Positions 1-9,525 of a stretch of 46,488 bases of DNA are shown piece by piece (the stretch's first letter is position 1; the number at the start of each line of letters is the position of its first letter). Both the position numbers and the translations under genes were made by a program. The notes below the pieces were generated by a model. It searched no databases. It had not been told where the DNA came from and saw only the letters and a program-made list of their open reading frames with translations. The stretch covers positions 1 to 46,488 of the forward strand of contig JAQTXJ010000010.1 of assembly GCA_028688815.1 (NCBI GenBank). Direction: 5' to 3'. Source of the stretch: a bacterium. Lineage in GTDB: Bacteria; Hydrothermota; UBA3073; JACQXS01; JAQTXJ01.

Positions 1-614
1 TCGGCAAAGATACAGATTATGTTGTAATCGTTGGCCCCTGTAAACACAATACTCCTGAAAGAATAGAAGTAGCATATAATTACGGAATCAAAGTAATGGG
101 CGAAAACATAGTTCAGGATGCGCTTGTGAAATATGATGCGCTAAAACATACGGATATAAAATGGCATATGATAGGGCATTTACAAACTAATAAAGTTAAA
201 AAGATATTGGAAATGGCATCAATGATACAATCCGTAGATAGCCTGTATTTAGCCGAAGAAATAAACAAGAAAGCATCCCGAAAAATACCGGTACTTATCG
301 AAATCAATACTTCGGGAGAAGTCACAAAATACGGAACTTCCCCGGAACAGGTAATTCCACTGGTAAAACAAATTGCAGGTTTGGAAAATATAAAAATTTC
401 CGGACTTATGACAATAGGTCCACTGGAGAAAGATCCACGTCCTGCATTTAAATTATTACGAGGTTTAAAAGAAAAAATAGAATCGGAAAACATCCCTGAA
501 GTATCTATGGAATGGCTTTCTATGGGAATGTCTGACGATTACGAACTTGCAATTGAAGAAGGGGCCAACATAGTAAGACTTGGAAGAGTAATATTTGGAG
601 AGAGAAAAAAATAA
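1..614 (+). CDS. yggS: YggS/PLPBP-family pyridoxal-phosphate-binding protein (5' truncated)
   Basis: The gene is cut by the window edge. The reading frame is open from base 3, upstream of the first ATG at 96, and encodes conserved family sequence there: VVIVGPCKHNTPERI corresponds to the strand carrying the PLP lysine, and GIKVMGENIVQD to the usual FGENYVQE segment. Further motifs are KWHMIGHLQTNK, IEINTSGEVTKYG, ISGLMTIGP, LSMGMSDDYELAIEEGANIVRLGRVIFG. Only about 20-30 N-terminal residues are missing. Proteins of this family are small, single-domain, fold-type III PLP carriers involved in vitamin B6 and amino/keto-acid homeostasis; they have no firmly established catalytic reaction. The 164-bp gap that follows suggests it is not co-transcribed with ackA. 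Confidence 0.93.
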   Translation, partial: GKDTDYVVIVGPCKHNTPERIEVAYNYGIKVMGENIVQDALVKYDALKHTDIKWHMIGHLQTNKVKKILEMASMIQSVDSLYLAEEINKKASRKIPVLIEINTSGEVTKYGTSPEQVIPLVKQIAGLENIKISGLMTIGPLEKDPRPAFKLLRGLKEKIESENIPEVSMEWLSMGMSDDYELAIEEGANIVRLGRVIFGERKK

Positions 615-702
615 ATTTATATAATTTGCATCCTCCGAAGTTTAAAAATTCATTACAGGAACTATCATTAGAAAAATAATTACAATTTTTTTTTATAAAG
701 AC

Positions 703-744
703 TTGACTTTTATTTTTTCAGTATTAGGAAGGATACTTTAATAT
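703..744 (+). promoter_or_regulatory. possible promoter region of the ackA-buk-ptb operon
   Basis: A TTGACT hexamer lies at 703-708 in a T-rich tract. AT-rich -10-like hexamers follow (GATACT 732-737, TAATAT 739-744), but their spacing to TTGACT is longer than the usual 16-19 bp, so the exact promoter is uncertain. A strong Shine-Dalgarno sequence, TAGGAGGGGAG, sits just before the ackA start. Confidence 0.25.
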
Positions 745-778
745 ATATCTTAAAAAATTAAATTTTAGGAGGGGAGAA

Positions 779-2185
779 ATGACTATATTGTGTTTAAATT
801 GCGGAAGCTCATCTGCAAAATACAGAGTTTATGACTGGGATAAAAAAACCACATTAGCAACTGGGATAGTTGAAAGAGTTACTGTTGGCGGATCTTTCTG
901 TCTTCACGAGGTACCTGGGAAAGAACCTTTGCGAATAGAGCATGATTGCAAAGACCATAAAGAAGCAATAAAATTAATAGTTGATACGCTTACCCACAAA
1001 GAATATGGGGTAATAGAAGATATGTCTTCTATCTCAGCCGTGGGACACAGAGTAGTTCACGGAGGAGAAAAATTTGCAAAATCCGTAATAATAAATCCTG
1101 AAGTTCTGCAGACATTTAGAGACCTTTCGGATCTTGCTCCACTTCACAATCCACCTAATATTTTAGGTATTGAAGCAGCGCAAGAAGTTATGCCAAATAT
1201 TCCTCATATGGCAATAATGGATACAGCATGGCACCAGACAATGTCAGATTATGTTTATACTTATGCACTTCCTTATGAATGGTATGAAAAATATGGAGTC
1301 AGAAGATACGGGTTTCATGGGACTTCTTTCCTTTATGTAGCCAAAAGAGCAGCAGTTCTTCTTGGAAAAGATCCGTTTGATTGTAATCTAGTAGCCTGTC
1401 ATATAGGAAACGGAGTATCCACAAATGCAATTAAAAAAGGTATTTCTTACGATACATCAATGGGGCTTACTCCTCTTGAAGGTATGGTAATGGGAACAAG
1501 AGCCGGCGATCATGATCCGGCTATCGGTTTTTATATGATGGGAAAAGAACAAAAAACCGCAAAAGAAATGGATAGTATTTTGAATAAAAAATCAGGTGTC
1601 CTTGGAATTACCGGTAAATATACGGATAGAAGGGATATTGAGGAAGCCGCAGAAAAAGGCGATAAAAGAGCACATCTTGCATTGGATATCGAAGCTTATA
1701 GAATAAAGAAATATATCGGTGCATATAACTTCGCTCTTGGTAAAATAGATGCAATAGTCTTTACGGCAGGTGTAGGCGAAAAATCACCTATCATAAGGGG
1801 CAGAGCATTAAGCGAACTTGGGCATCTTGGCATTGAAGTTGATGAAGAGAAAAACATAGCCGCAATGACAAGAAATTCAGAATCGGATATAACGGGAGCT
1901 AAGTCAAAAGTGAAAGTATTCGTTATTCCTACGGACGAAGAAAGGGTATTTATTGAAGATGTCGCAGCATTATACGAAGGCAGATATGATATCCACACCA
2001 ACTTCACTTACAGATTCCAGAATCCGGAATATGTAAATACGTTAAGAGCTTTTGCGTTTGCAAAAGAATGCCAGAAGAAACCGAAATTATGGAATGTTAT
2101 GGCAAAAGCAGCAAAGAAAGCATTCCTTGACGAAGCAAAGAAAAACAAAGAACTTAAAGATTTGGTAGATAAAATGCCAAAATGA
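779..2185 (+). CDS. ackA: acetate kinase with C-terminal extension
   Basis: Interconverts acyl phosphate plus ADP with carboxylate plus ATP in the cytoplasm; this is the substrate-level phosphorylation step of fermentation. Family motifs are intact: NCGSSSAKY at the N-terminus, GHRVVHGG (R91), MDTAWHQTM (D148), FHGTSF (H180), CHIGNGVST, GTRAGDHDP (R241), FTAGVGEKS and DEERVFIEDV. The protein is 468 aa, whereas the family is normally about 400. The extra roughly 65 residues (about 400-468) form a charged, lysine-rich, probably helical tail of unknown role. The start is fixed by an AGGAGG-type ribosome-binding site 5-10 nt upstream. The stop overlaps the buk start (ATGA), so the two are translationally coupled. 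Confidence 0.95.
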   Translation: MTILCLNCGSSSAKYRVYDWDKKTTLATGIVERVTVGGSFCLHEVPGKEPLRIEHDCKDHKEAIKLIVDTLTHKEYGVIEDMSSISAVGHRVVHGGEKFAKSVIINPEVLQTFRDLSDLAPLHNPPNILGIEAAQEVMPNIPHMAIMDTAWHQTMSDYVYTYALPYEWYEKYGVRRYGFHGTSFLYVAKRAAVLLGKDPFDCNLVACHIGNGVSTNAIKKGISYDTSMGLTPLEGMVMGTRAGDHDPAIGFYMMGKEQKTAKEMDSILNKKSGVLGITGKYTDRRDIEEAAEKGDKRAHLALDIEAYRIKKYIGAYNFALGKIDAIVFTAGVGEKSPIIRGRALSELGHLGIEVDEEKNIAAMTRNSESDITGAKSKVKVFVIPTDEERVFIEDVAALYEGRYDIHTNFTYRFQNPEYVNTLRAFAFAKECQKKPKLWNVMAKAAKKAFLDEAKKNKELKDLVDKMPK

Positions 2186-3246
2186 TGATACTTGTAATAA
2201 ATCCGGGTTCAACTTCTACGAAGATAGCCGTTTACGGAGATAATAAAGAGCTTTTTTCGGAGAATATAAGCCATAGTATAGACCAGCTCGGTAAATACAA
2301 GCGAATCGTTGATCAGAAAGACTTTAGAAGGGAATTAATTAATGAAGTATTGAAGAAGAGAAATATAGACGACAAAAAACTAAATGCAGTTGTCGGTAGA
2401 GGTGGCTTACTTAAACCCATTCCAAGCGGAACTTACAAAGTTAATTCTAAAATGCTTGAAGATCTAAACAACGGATTACAAGGCGAACACGCTTCCAATT
2501 TAGGAGGAATACTTGCTTATGAAATTGCTTCTCCTCTCAAAATACCTGCATTTATAGTTGATCCTGTAGTAGTGGATGAACTTAATGACGCTGCAAGAAT
2601 AACGGGAATAGCAGAAATCAAAAGGAGAAGCATCTTTCATGCGCTAAACCATAAATATACCGCAAGACTTGCAGCACAGAAACTCGGCAAAGAATATAAC
2701 GATGTTAATCTTATCGTTGCACACCTTGGAGGCGGGATCTCAGTTGCTGCTCATTGCAAAGGGAAAGTAATAGATGTAAACAATGCGCTTAATGGAGAAG
2801 GCCCGATTACTCCTGAAAGAGCCGGGACATTACCGGCATGGGATCTTGTAGAACTTGCGCTTTCCGGTAAGTATAGCAAAGAAGAACTTAAGAAAATGAT
2901 AACCGGGAAGGGTGGAGTTGTAGCGTTGCTTGGAACTAATGATATGCGGGAAGTCGAGAACAGGGTAAAATCCGGCGATAAAGATGCAAATCTTATTTTT
3001 GAAGCAATGGCTTACGGAATAGCAAAAGAAATAGGTAGTTGTGCAGCCACACTGAAAGGAAGAGTAGATGGGATTGTTATAACAGGCGGATTTGCACGAT
3101 GGAAAGAGTTTATTGAACTTATAAAAGAGAGAATATCTTTCATAGGGGAAATATTTATATTCCCCGGTGAAAATGAGATGGAAGCACTCGCAGCCGGTGC
3201 TATGAGAATTTTAAAAGGCGAAACAGAAGCTATAATATATAATTAA
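2182..3246 (+). CDS. buk: butyrate kinase (acetokinase family)
   Basis: 354 aa, the usual length for butyrate and branched-chain fatty-acid kinases. It begins LVINPGSTSTKIAVYG, the phosphate-1 loop of the family, and has VDPVVVDELNDAARITGI, RRSIFHALNHK, VAHLGGGISVAAH, NALNGEGPITPERAG and IVITGGFARW. It converts butyryl or a related acyl phosphate plus ADP to the acid plus ATP. It overlaps the end of ackA by 4 nt and is followed after 13 nt by ptb, which would make its acyl-phosphate substrate. Having two kinases but one acyltransferase suggests the cassette handles more than one short-chain acyl group; this is inference. Confidence 0.93.
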   Translation: MMILVINPGSTSTKIAVYGDNKELFSENISHSIDQLGKYKRIVDQKDFRRELINEVLKKRNIDDKKLNAVVGRGGLLKPIPSGTYKVNSKMLEDLNNGLQGEHASNLGGILAYEIASPLKIPAFIVDPVVVDELNDAARITGIAEIKRRSIFHALNHKYTARLAAQKLGKEYNDVNLIVAHLGGGISVAAHCKGKVIDVNNALNGEGPITPERAGTLPAWDLVELALSGKYSKEELKKMITGKGGVVALLGTNDMREVENRVKSGDKDANLIFEAMAYGIAKEIGSCAATLKGRVDGIVITGGFARWKEFIELIKERISFIGEIFIFPGENEMEALAAGAMRILKGETEAIIYN

Positions 3247-3259
3247 AGAAGGGGGCATT

Positions 3260-4165
3260 GTGATAACCAAACTAAAAGAAATAGCTGAAAAAGCTAAGAA
3301 ACAGGCACCAAAAAGACTTGCGGTAGCCTGCGGAGAAGATCCTCATACCATTGAAGCAGTTGGAAGAGCAGTAAAAGAAGGGATTGTAAAAGCCATCCTT
3401 ACAGGCGATAAGGCAAATATCATAAAAGTAGCAGAAAAATATAAAGTAGACACAAAATCATTAGAAATCATAGATGAGCCTGACAAAAAGAAAGCATTAT
3501 ACCTTGCAATCTCAAAAGTAAGAAGCGGCGAATGCGATTTCTTAATGAAAGGACTTATAGATTCCGCCGTTTATATTAAAGGTATATTAGATAAAGAAAA
3601 AGGCTTATGCCCACCGGGAGCAGTTTTATCACACGTAACAATTATAGAAATTCCAACTTATCCAAAACTTTTAACGGTTTCCGATGTGGCAGTTTTAACT
3701 TATCCTGACCTTGCCCAGAAAGTAGCAATGACAAATTATGCAATAAATGTAGCGCATAAATTAGACAATCCAAATCCGAAAGTTGCAATTATGTGTGCAG
3801 TTGAGAAAGTAAATACAAAGATGATACCAACTATGGATGCCGCAATAATGTGCAAAATGGCAGACAGGGGACAGATAAAAGGTGCAATTCTTGATGGACC
3901 GCTTGCTATGGACCTTGCAGTTTCAAAAGAGAGCAAAGAAATCAAAGGAGTAAAGTCAGAAGTTGCCGGTGATGCAGACATACTTATTTTCCCGAACATC
4001 GAAGCAGGAAACGTATTCTTTAAAACCTGTGTTTATCTTGCAAAAGGTGAGATAGCTGCATTCTTGACAGGCGCAATGTGTCCTTGTATTCTTACATCAC
4101 GTTCAGATTCGGAAGAATCGAAATTCTACTCGATCGCAACCGGCGCACTCGTGTGTAATAAATAA
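3260..4165 (+). CDS. ptb: phosphate butyryltransferase / phosphate acyltransferase
   Basis: 301 aa, matching the Ptb branch of the phosphotransacetylase family. It converts acyl-CoA plus phosphate to acyl phosphate plus CoA, feeding the two kinases upstream. Recognisable segments are RLAVACGEDPHTIEAV near the N-terminus, ILTGDKANI, GECDFLMKGLIDSA, HVTIIEIPTYPKLLTVSDVAVLTYPDL, GAILDGPLAMDLAVS, and the C-terminal GDADILIFPNIEAGN plus FLTGAMCPCILTSRSDS. The start codon is GTG, preceded by GAAGGGGG. No separate acetyl-specific Pta is present here, so this enzyme may supply acetyl phosphate too. It is the last gene of the operon and ends just before a strong terminator. Confidence 0.93.
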   Translation: MITKLKEIAEKAKKQAPKRLAVACGEDPHTIEAVGRAVKEGIVKAILTGDKANIIKVAEKYKVDTKSLEIIDEPDKKKALYLAISKVRSGECDFLMKGLIDSAVYIKGILDKEKGLCPPGAVLSHVTIIEIPTYPKLLTVSDVAVLTYPDLAQKVAMTNYAINVAHKLDNPNPKVAIMCAVEKVNTKMIPTMDAAIMCKMADRGQIKGAILDGPLAMDLAVSKESKEIKGVKSEVAGDADILIFPNIEAGNVFFKTCVYLAKGEIAAFLTGAMCPCILTSRSDSEESKFYSIATGALVCNK

Positions 4166-4184
4166 TTAGAATTACAACTCTTGT

Positions 4185-4222
4185 AAAAAGGAGTCTCTGT
4201 TTTTCAGCAGAGACTCCTTTTT
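4185..4222. terminator. bidirectional rho-independent terminator between convergent ptb and the S8 protease gene
   Basis: A perfect 15-bp inverted repeat (arms 4185-4199 and 4208-4222) encloses an 8-nt loop. The arms begin with AAAAAGGAGTC and end with GACTCCTTTTT, so a T tract follows the stem in both directions. It lies 19 bp after the ptb stop and 24 bp from the end of the convergent minus-strand gene, and can serve both. Confidence 0.92.
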
Positions 4223-4245
4223 TTATTATAAATTGAAAGTTTTTG

Positions 4246-6657
4246 TTATTTTATTAAACTAATCTTTTTGGATATTCGGGTATTTCCTGTCTGCAATACG
4301 ACAAAATATATTCCAGAACTAATATTACAAATATTAGCCGCTAAACTAATTTCACCCGGATTTCTAACTTCATCAACAAGAGTTTTCATCCTTCTTCCGA
4401 CATTATCATAAAGTTTCACAGTAACCTGTTGAGTTGCAGGATTGCTGAATTTAACAAATAAAAAGTTTGATACCGGGTTAGGTGAAACACTTAAATCAAA
4501 TCTCCGGGTGTTAAATTCTTCTATCCCGGGATTTCCTACTTTTAGGGTAATGGGGACAAGATATGGGGTATGGATAGAGTCATTTGAGGCAATATGGAGA
4601 GTATCATAGTAATAACCTTTAGAAAGTTTGGCTTGAGTAATTACAGTAACCGCTTGTGAACCTCCTGGAATCACAGTAAAATTTCTTGGGACAACAGATC
4701 TAATCCACCGTGCTTTATAAGAAACATCCGTAACTTTTAAATCTCCGCTTGCAGAACCTGAATTAGAAACGGTTATTGTTCCAGTATCTGCAGGTAAAGT
4801 ATTGTTGTTAAGCGCAGCCTGGACTGCCGTCTGAAGATTAGGTTTCCCATAACCATAGTATTTATCACGTCCGGTAGTTCCAAGGTCAACTGCAGTAGAA
4901 GTCAAAATATCTCTCACTTCCTGATTTGTAAGATATGGATTTGCAGACCACACAAGCGCTGCACTTCCTGCCACAAGAGGAGTAGCCATTGAAGTACCGT
5001 TCCATGTTCCCTGATAAGCGCTACCGGTTATAGTAGAAGTAATCGTATCCCCCGGTGCAACAAGCTCAACTTCCGAACCATAACTACTAAAGCTGCACAA
5101 CTGGTTATTCGGTTCTATTGCACCTACCGCGATAACCGTAGAGTAAGCAGCAGGATACCCTACAAATTCCGTGCCATCGTTTCCAGTTGCCGCACATAAA
5201 ACTGCTCCCGAATCCCATGCTGCCTGACATTCAGCTTCGACATAGGAAGATGGCGCCCCATATCCAAGACTCATAGAAATTATATTTACTTTATTGTCTA
5301 TACACCATTGAATACCCTGACCGACCTGGGAAGCAGCCCCAGTCCCGCCATTTAAGGCTCTAATGGCATAAAGTTGTGAATTTGATACTCCTGCAACGCC
5401 AATTCCATTATTGATAGTTGCTGCTGCAAGTCCGGAACAGAAAGTCCCATGGTCCTCATCTGAACCACTGGGTTTGGGGTCACCATCACCATCTACAACA
5501 TCCCTGCCTTTAATAACCCCATACTGAGATTTTAAATCAGGATGAGTATATTCGGTCCCTTCATCAATTACCCCAATTGAAATAGCATAGCTACCCCAAC
5601 CATTTAATCCCCATGCTGCAGGAGCATTAAGATTATCCATATGCCACAACTGCGACCAATAAGGGTCATTTGGAGTGCCAAGAATTTTTACAATTCTATT
5701 AGGTTCTGCAGATTTAACATTGGGGTTTGTTTTCATACGTGCAATAAAAGCTTTTGTCTCTGCAATTCCACCCGGAATTTTGACAAGTATAAAATTGGAA
5801 CCCAATTCTTTATTTACTAAATTTATTCCCTTTTCTACAATACCAAGCTCATTTAATTTTGCATTTTTAACATTTACATTACTCTTATATCCGATTATTA
5901 TTTCCCCGGACGCTATATCTTCCCAGTATTTTTCATCATTCTCTGATATCACAGGAACAGAGGATAATTTATAACTTCCTACACTGCTATCTATTTGCAA
6001 TGTAAGATTTCCAGGGGTCACACCAATATAAGGTGTTCCTTCTCCTTCGTACTTTACCACAGCAGCATGGAAATAGTCAAAATCGTCATCATACCATGTT
6101 GACCCATTGGTAGACCATTTATTCGGCGCGCTAGGAACTTTATCGACTGCAGTTGTGGGAAAAGCAACACTCCATTCATAATTTCCAACCCAGAAAGGGC
6201 CTGAAATATATATTGGAGTAGGTAACGTGTACGAATATATGCCCGTATCACTTCCAGTGCCTGATTCCAGTGAACGCAGAGAGAATAGCCGTGTCCCCGG
6301 GTGTCCACTTGCATCACTCCAGATAAAGAGACTACATTCTTTTGCACTAAGCCCGGAAAGCTTAACTCCATGCCAGATTGTTATTATAGAACAGGGAGAA
6401 GCAGGAGTCAAACACGTAGCCTCATATTCTTGTATAAAAGTGGCAGATAAAGCATAAAAAGGTGGTTTCATGTCAGGCATTAAAGTATCTATATTCCCTT
6501 TAGAAAAAGAGAATGCCTTGTTGTCATTCTTCGCTTTATAATTATCGGAAGTAAGGACAACGGTTCTTGATGCTTCAACAGGAATATTACTGGAAAACAA
6601 AAACAACAAAAAACAAGAACCAATAAACCTCGACTTCGAAAATACAACTTTACACAT
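4246..6657 (-). CDS. secreted S8 (subtilisin-like) serine protease with C-terminal sorting domain
   Basis: 803 aa from the start chosen here. An upstream in-frame ATG at 6681 exists, but the ATG at 6657 has a perfect AAAGGAGGA ribosome-binding site 4 nt away. Layout: signal peptide 1-28; beta-rich N-terminal region about 50-215; inhibitor-I9/fervidolysin-like propeptide about 245-325; subtilase domain about 345-615. The triad is D365 (VIDEGT), H403 (DEDHGTFCSG) and S556 (NGTSMATP), with oxyanion N493 (AATGND). An Ig-like segment follows (about 630-710), then a C-terminal sorting domain (SPNPVSN ... SSGIYFVVL ... KKISLIK). It is expected to be exported and cell-surface or extracellular, degrading proteins. 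It follows the kelch gene by 24 nt and probably shares its transcript. Confidence 0.92.
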   Translation of the reverse strand: MCKVVFSKSRFIGSCFLLFLFSSNIPVEASRTVVLTSDNYKAKNDNKAFSFSKGNIDTLMPDMKPPFYALSATFIQEYEATCLTPASPCSIITIWHGVKLSGLSAKECSLFIWSDASGHPGTRLFSLRSLESGTGSDTGIYSYTLPTPIYISGPFWVGNYEWSVAFPTTAVDKVPSAPNKWSTNGSTWYDDDFDYFHAAVVKYEGEGTPYIGVTPGNLTLQIDSSVGSYKLSSVPVISENDEKYWEDIASGEIIIGYKSNVNVKNAKLNELGIVEKGINLVNKELGSNFILVKIPGGIAETKAFIARMKTNPNVKSAEPNRIVKILGTPNDPYWSQLWHMDNLNAPAAWGLNGWGSYAISIGVIDEGTEYTHPDLKSQYGVIKGRDVVDGDGDPKPSGSDEDHGTFCSGLAAATINNGIGVAGVSNSQLYAIRALNGGTGAASQVGQGIQWCIDNKVNIISMSLGYGAPSSYVEAECQAAWDSGAVLCAATGNDGTEFVGYPAAYSTVIAVGAIEPNNQLCSFSSYGSEVELVAPGDTITSTITGSAYQGTWNGTSMATPLVAGSAALVWSANPYLTNQEVRDILTSTAVDLGTTGRDKYYGYGKPNLQTAVQAALNNNTLPADTGTITVSNSGSASGDLKVTDVSYKARWIRSVVPRNFTVIPGGSQAVTVITQAKLSKGYYYDTLHIASNDSIHTPYLVPITLKVGNPGIEEFNTRRFDLSVSPNPVSNFLFVKFSNPATQQVTVKLYDNVGRRMKTLVDEVRNPGEISLAANICNISSGIYFVVLQTGNTRISKKISLIK

Positions 6658-6660
6658 ACT

Positions 6661-6669
6661 TCCTCCTTT
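6661..6669 (-). promoter_or_regulatory. ribosome-binding site that fixes the start of the S8 protease
   Basis: AAAGGAGGA on the minus strand lies 4 nt before the ATG at 6657 but downstream of the longer-frame ATG at 6681, which has no comparable site. It therefore decides the start codon. Confidence 0.8.
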
Positions 6670-6681
6670 GCTGATAGCCAT

Positions 6682-9474
6682 TTAATTATTATTTATTAAT
6701 GTAAATTTCCCTTTGTTTTGTATATTTTTATATTGAACAGAATAGAAATAAATTCCCGATTTAAGCCCATTTAACTTAACATTTTGAACTTTAAAGTTAT
6801 TTGCTCTCAATGTTTTCACCGATCTACCAGAGCAATCATAAATATCAATAGTAGGATAAGTTTTTTCTGCAGCATCAAATGCCCGTAAATCGAAATTAAT
6901 ATTACCTGTGGTTGGATTAGGATATATTGTTATTTTAGAATTTGTATTTTGGATTGTAGATTTTTCTTCTGTTCCTGCACAACTCTGGTACCATTTGCAT
7001 GGGATACCATTTACAATAGACCACACCCTATAATAACCTACGGCAGTATCCGGGAAATCAACATCCGTATGCGTTTTATCCCAGCTATGGCTTGAAGGCA
7101 TATACATCAGTTCTCCACCACCATTGCCTTGCCAATTACCCCCGCCAATTCTTACAAACGACATAATCGGGTGGTCAGAAGAAACTATATGACAATGATT
7201 ACCGCCATCCGCTTCAGAATAATCCCTAAAAAGAGTACCTTCTATATGCATAGAGGGAGATATTTGTGTAACCGCCTGACAATTTGTTATTGTCGACTGC
7301 CATTCCGAACGATACCCAAGTCCGACATCATATCTGTCAATTGAGCTGATATCCGCTCCTCCGGCATCTTTACCGCCTATCATTAAGACATATGGTTTAT
7401 CCGAAGGTATAAGCGTAGAAGTATTATAATGTCTCCCGGAAATAGTTCCCTCTGATTTCCATTTGTGAGTAGCAGGATCATAGACTTCCCACGTTTGAAC
7501 ATCACTCGTTCCATTATATCCGCCTATTGTTAATATCAACCCGGAATATAATAAAACCGAATTATGCCAGTATCTTGAATTATTCAAAGCAGTCTCCGCA
7601 CTCCATACGCCGGTTGTCGGATTATAAACTTCACAACTTGCTAATGCCGTGCTGCCATTCGTTCCTCCGACAACAAGAACATTTCCCGCCTGCAAAAGAA
7701 TAGCCGTATTTGAATACCTTGCACCTGCCAAACTACCCGTACTTGTCCAGTTACCGGTACCCGGGTCCCAAATTTCACAAGATGTTATAGCTCCACCTGA
7801 TGCCTGTCCACCTATAACAAGGACTTTTCCATCAAACAACAAAATAGCAGAATGAGATGCTCTTGAATTAGTTAAACTATTAGTAGTTGTCCAGACATTA
7901 GTGTTCGGGTCATATATCTCGGAGGAATTCAAATAACTTCCGCCTGATTCTCCGCCGGTCACAAGCACTCTTCCGTCTTTTAACGGCGTAGTAGTATGAT
8001 TAAATCTTGCAAACTCAAGGCTATCTGTCAAACTCCACGTTCCTGCAGTTATATCATAAATTTCGCAGGATTTCAATGCTCCACCTGAATTTCTACCGCC
8101 AATCGTTAATACTTTCCCGGAAGGGAGCAAAACCGTAGCATGACAGGTTCTTTCTATGTTTAATGAATCGGTGAGATATGCTACATCTAAATTATAATTA
8201 TAAATTTCGCAACTTTTCAAAATACCACCGGCGTTTTCTCCGCCGGCAACAAGAACGTTTGTTGAACAAGTAGCAGTATGTATAATAGGAAGAGCAGTTG
8301 CCGTATGGCAGAAACGAGCAGTGTTTAATGGCATTCTTGAATCCACTATTCCGTTGGATGGGTCATATATTTCGCATGAATAATTCAAACCGTAACGATT
8401 GACTGCAAGGTGCTGAGCGACACTATCGTGTCCACTAATTGCCAATATTTTACCCGTATAAAGCACTGCAGCCGGGAAATGAGACCTACCCCAGCGAGTC
8501 GCATATTCAAGAGAATCAGTAAGTCTCCAGAGTCCGGAATCAGGTTCAAATATTTCACATTTTTTTGTTGAAAGAGTAGGTAAATAATCGTTGGCTCCAC
8601 CCATTATCATTGGCTTCCCATTTGGAAGCAACACCATAGCAGAAGCGCTTCTTGGTATAATATTTAAGTTTCCGGTATTGGTCCAGGTGCCGGTATTAGG
8701 GTCCCATAATTCCGTTTCTGCTCCTCCGAAATTTCCACCTGCAACAAGAACTTTATCCCATGGCGTACGCAAATATATTCCCACGCTTGCTCTTCTCCAT
8801 CTATTTAGTGAACCCGTATTCGTCCATGTTTGTCCTACAGGGTCATAAACGTCACATTTAGTACTATCTTTTCCACCTATTAAAAGAACTTTTCCATCCG
8901 GCAATATTAATTCTACCATACCGCTTGTTCCTTTTTCGGCACTGTGATGGAAAGTACTTCCTGCCGTAACACTTATATTTTTTGTGCTCCAATCATACAA
9001 AATACAACTTTGACTTGTATCACGTCCAACTATCAAAATTTTTCCATTTTCAAGTAATGTTCCGCAAGCTCTCCACTGCCATCCACCAAAGCTGTAACCG
9101 GAACTCCAAGTATTACTTACGGGGTCATAAATATAGCTATTTCCGGAATTATTTACCCATAAAACAGTTCCATCCGGTAATAACATAGCAAGAGTGTGTT
9201 CTCCTCCAGTTGTTAAATTCCCTTGTACCCATTTACCGGTCGCAGGGCTGAAAACTTCATAATTTTGAAATCCGTTCCCCGACCACGTACCTGCCCATAT
9301 ACTACTTGTAGTATCAATTTCCATCCCGGATATTGTTATAATCCTGCCATCCGTAAGCATTGCGCTTTCACTTCCCGAACGCCATGTATTTACATCCCCT
9401 GTCCTGCTCCATTTGCTTCCTTCTATAACAACCGAAAACAGCATTAAAAACGATAATAAAATATACTTACGCAT
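6682..9474 (-). CDS. secreted kelch-repeat / galactose-oxidase-like protein with C-terminal sorting domain
   Basis: 930 aa. A signal peptide (MRKYILLSFLMLFSVVIEG) is followed by a long run of kelch units of about 50 residues with the pattern 'LLxDGKVLVIGGxxSGG...SCEIYDPxTGxWTxTGSLxxAR..H', repeated through about residue 730. After that, residues about 745-845 resemble the galactose-oxidase E-set domain (SPSMHIEGTLFRDYSEADGG, FVRIGGGNWQGNGG, GYYRVWSIVNGIPCKW). The C-terminus is a sorting domain (IYPNPTTGN ... SGIYFYSVQY). The copper-binding residues of true galactose oxidases were not convincingly identified, so enzymatic activity is uncertain and it may be a surface adhesin or glycan-binding protein. 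The ribosome-binding site TAGGAGGAAATT sits before the ATG. It is the first gene of a two-gene unit with the protease. Confidence 0.88.
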   Translation of the reverse strand: MRKYILLSFLMLFSVVIEGSKWSRTGDVNTWRSGSESAMLTDGRIITISGMEIDTTSSIWAGTWSGNGFQNYEVFSPATGKWVQGNLTTGGEHTLAMLLPDGTVLWVNNSGNSYIYDPVSNTWSSGYSFGGWQWRACGTLLENGKILIVGRDTSQSCILYDWSTKNISVTAGSTFHHSAEKGTSGMVELILPDGKVLLIGGKDSTKCDVYDPVGQTWTNTGSLNRWRRASVGIYLRTPWDKVLVAGGNFGGAETELWDPNTGTWTNTGNLNIIPRSASAMVLLPNGKPMIMGGANDYLPTLSTKKCEIFEPDSGLWRLTDSLEYATRWGRSHFPAAVLYTGKILAISGHDSVAQHLAVNRYGLNYSCEIYDPSNGIVDSRMPLNTARFCHTATALPIIHTATCSTNVLVAGGENAGGILKSCEIYNYNLDVAYLTDSLNIERTCHATVLLPSGKVLTIGGRNSGGALKSCEIYDITAGTWSLTDSLEFARFNHTTTPLKDGRVLVTGGESGGSYLNSSEIYDPNTNVWTTTNSLTNSRASHSAILLFDGKVLVIGGQASGGAITSCEIWDPGTGNWTSTGSLAGARYSNTAILLQAGNVLVVGGTNGSTALASCEVYNPTTGVWSAETALNNSRYWHNSVLLYSGLILTIGGYNGTSDVQTWEVYDPATHKWKSEGTISGRHYNTSTLIPSDKPYVLMIGGKDAGGADISSIDRYDVGLGYRSEWQSTITNCQAVTQISPSMHIEGTLFRDYSEADGGNHCHIVSSDHPIMSFVRIGGGNWQGNGGGELMYMPSSHSWDKTHTDVDFPDTAVGYYRVWSIVNGIPCKWYQSCAGTEEKSTIQNTNSKITIYPNPTTGNINFDLRAFDAAEKTYPTIDIYDCSGRSVKTLRANNFKVQNVKLNGLKSGIYFYSVQYKNIQNKGKFTLINNN

Positions 9475-9525
9475 AATTTCCTCCTATATGTTTATGTTCT
9501 ATATATACATAACACAATATTATAT

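Noticed and set aside
6054-6371. Numerous open frames opposite or out of frame within the protease, kelch, mur and fts genes
   Set aside because: They are shadows of the strongly supported genes; none has a ribosome-binding site together with recognisable domains.
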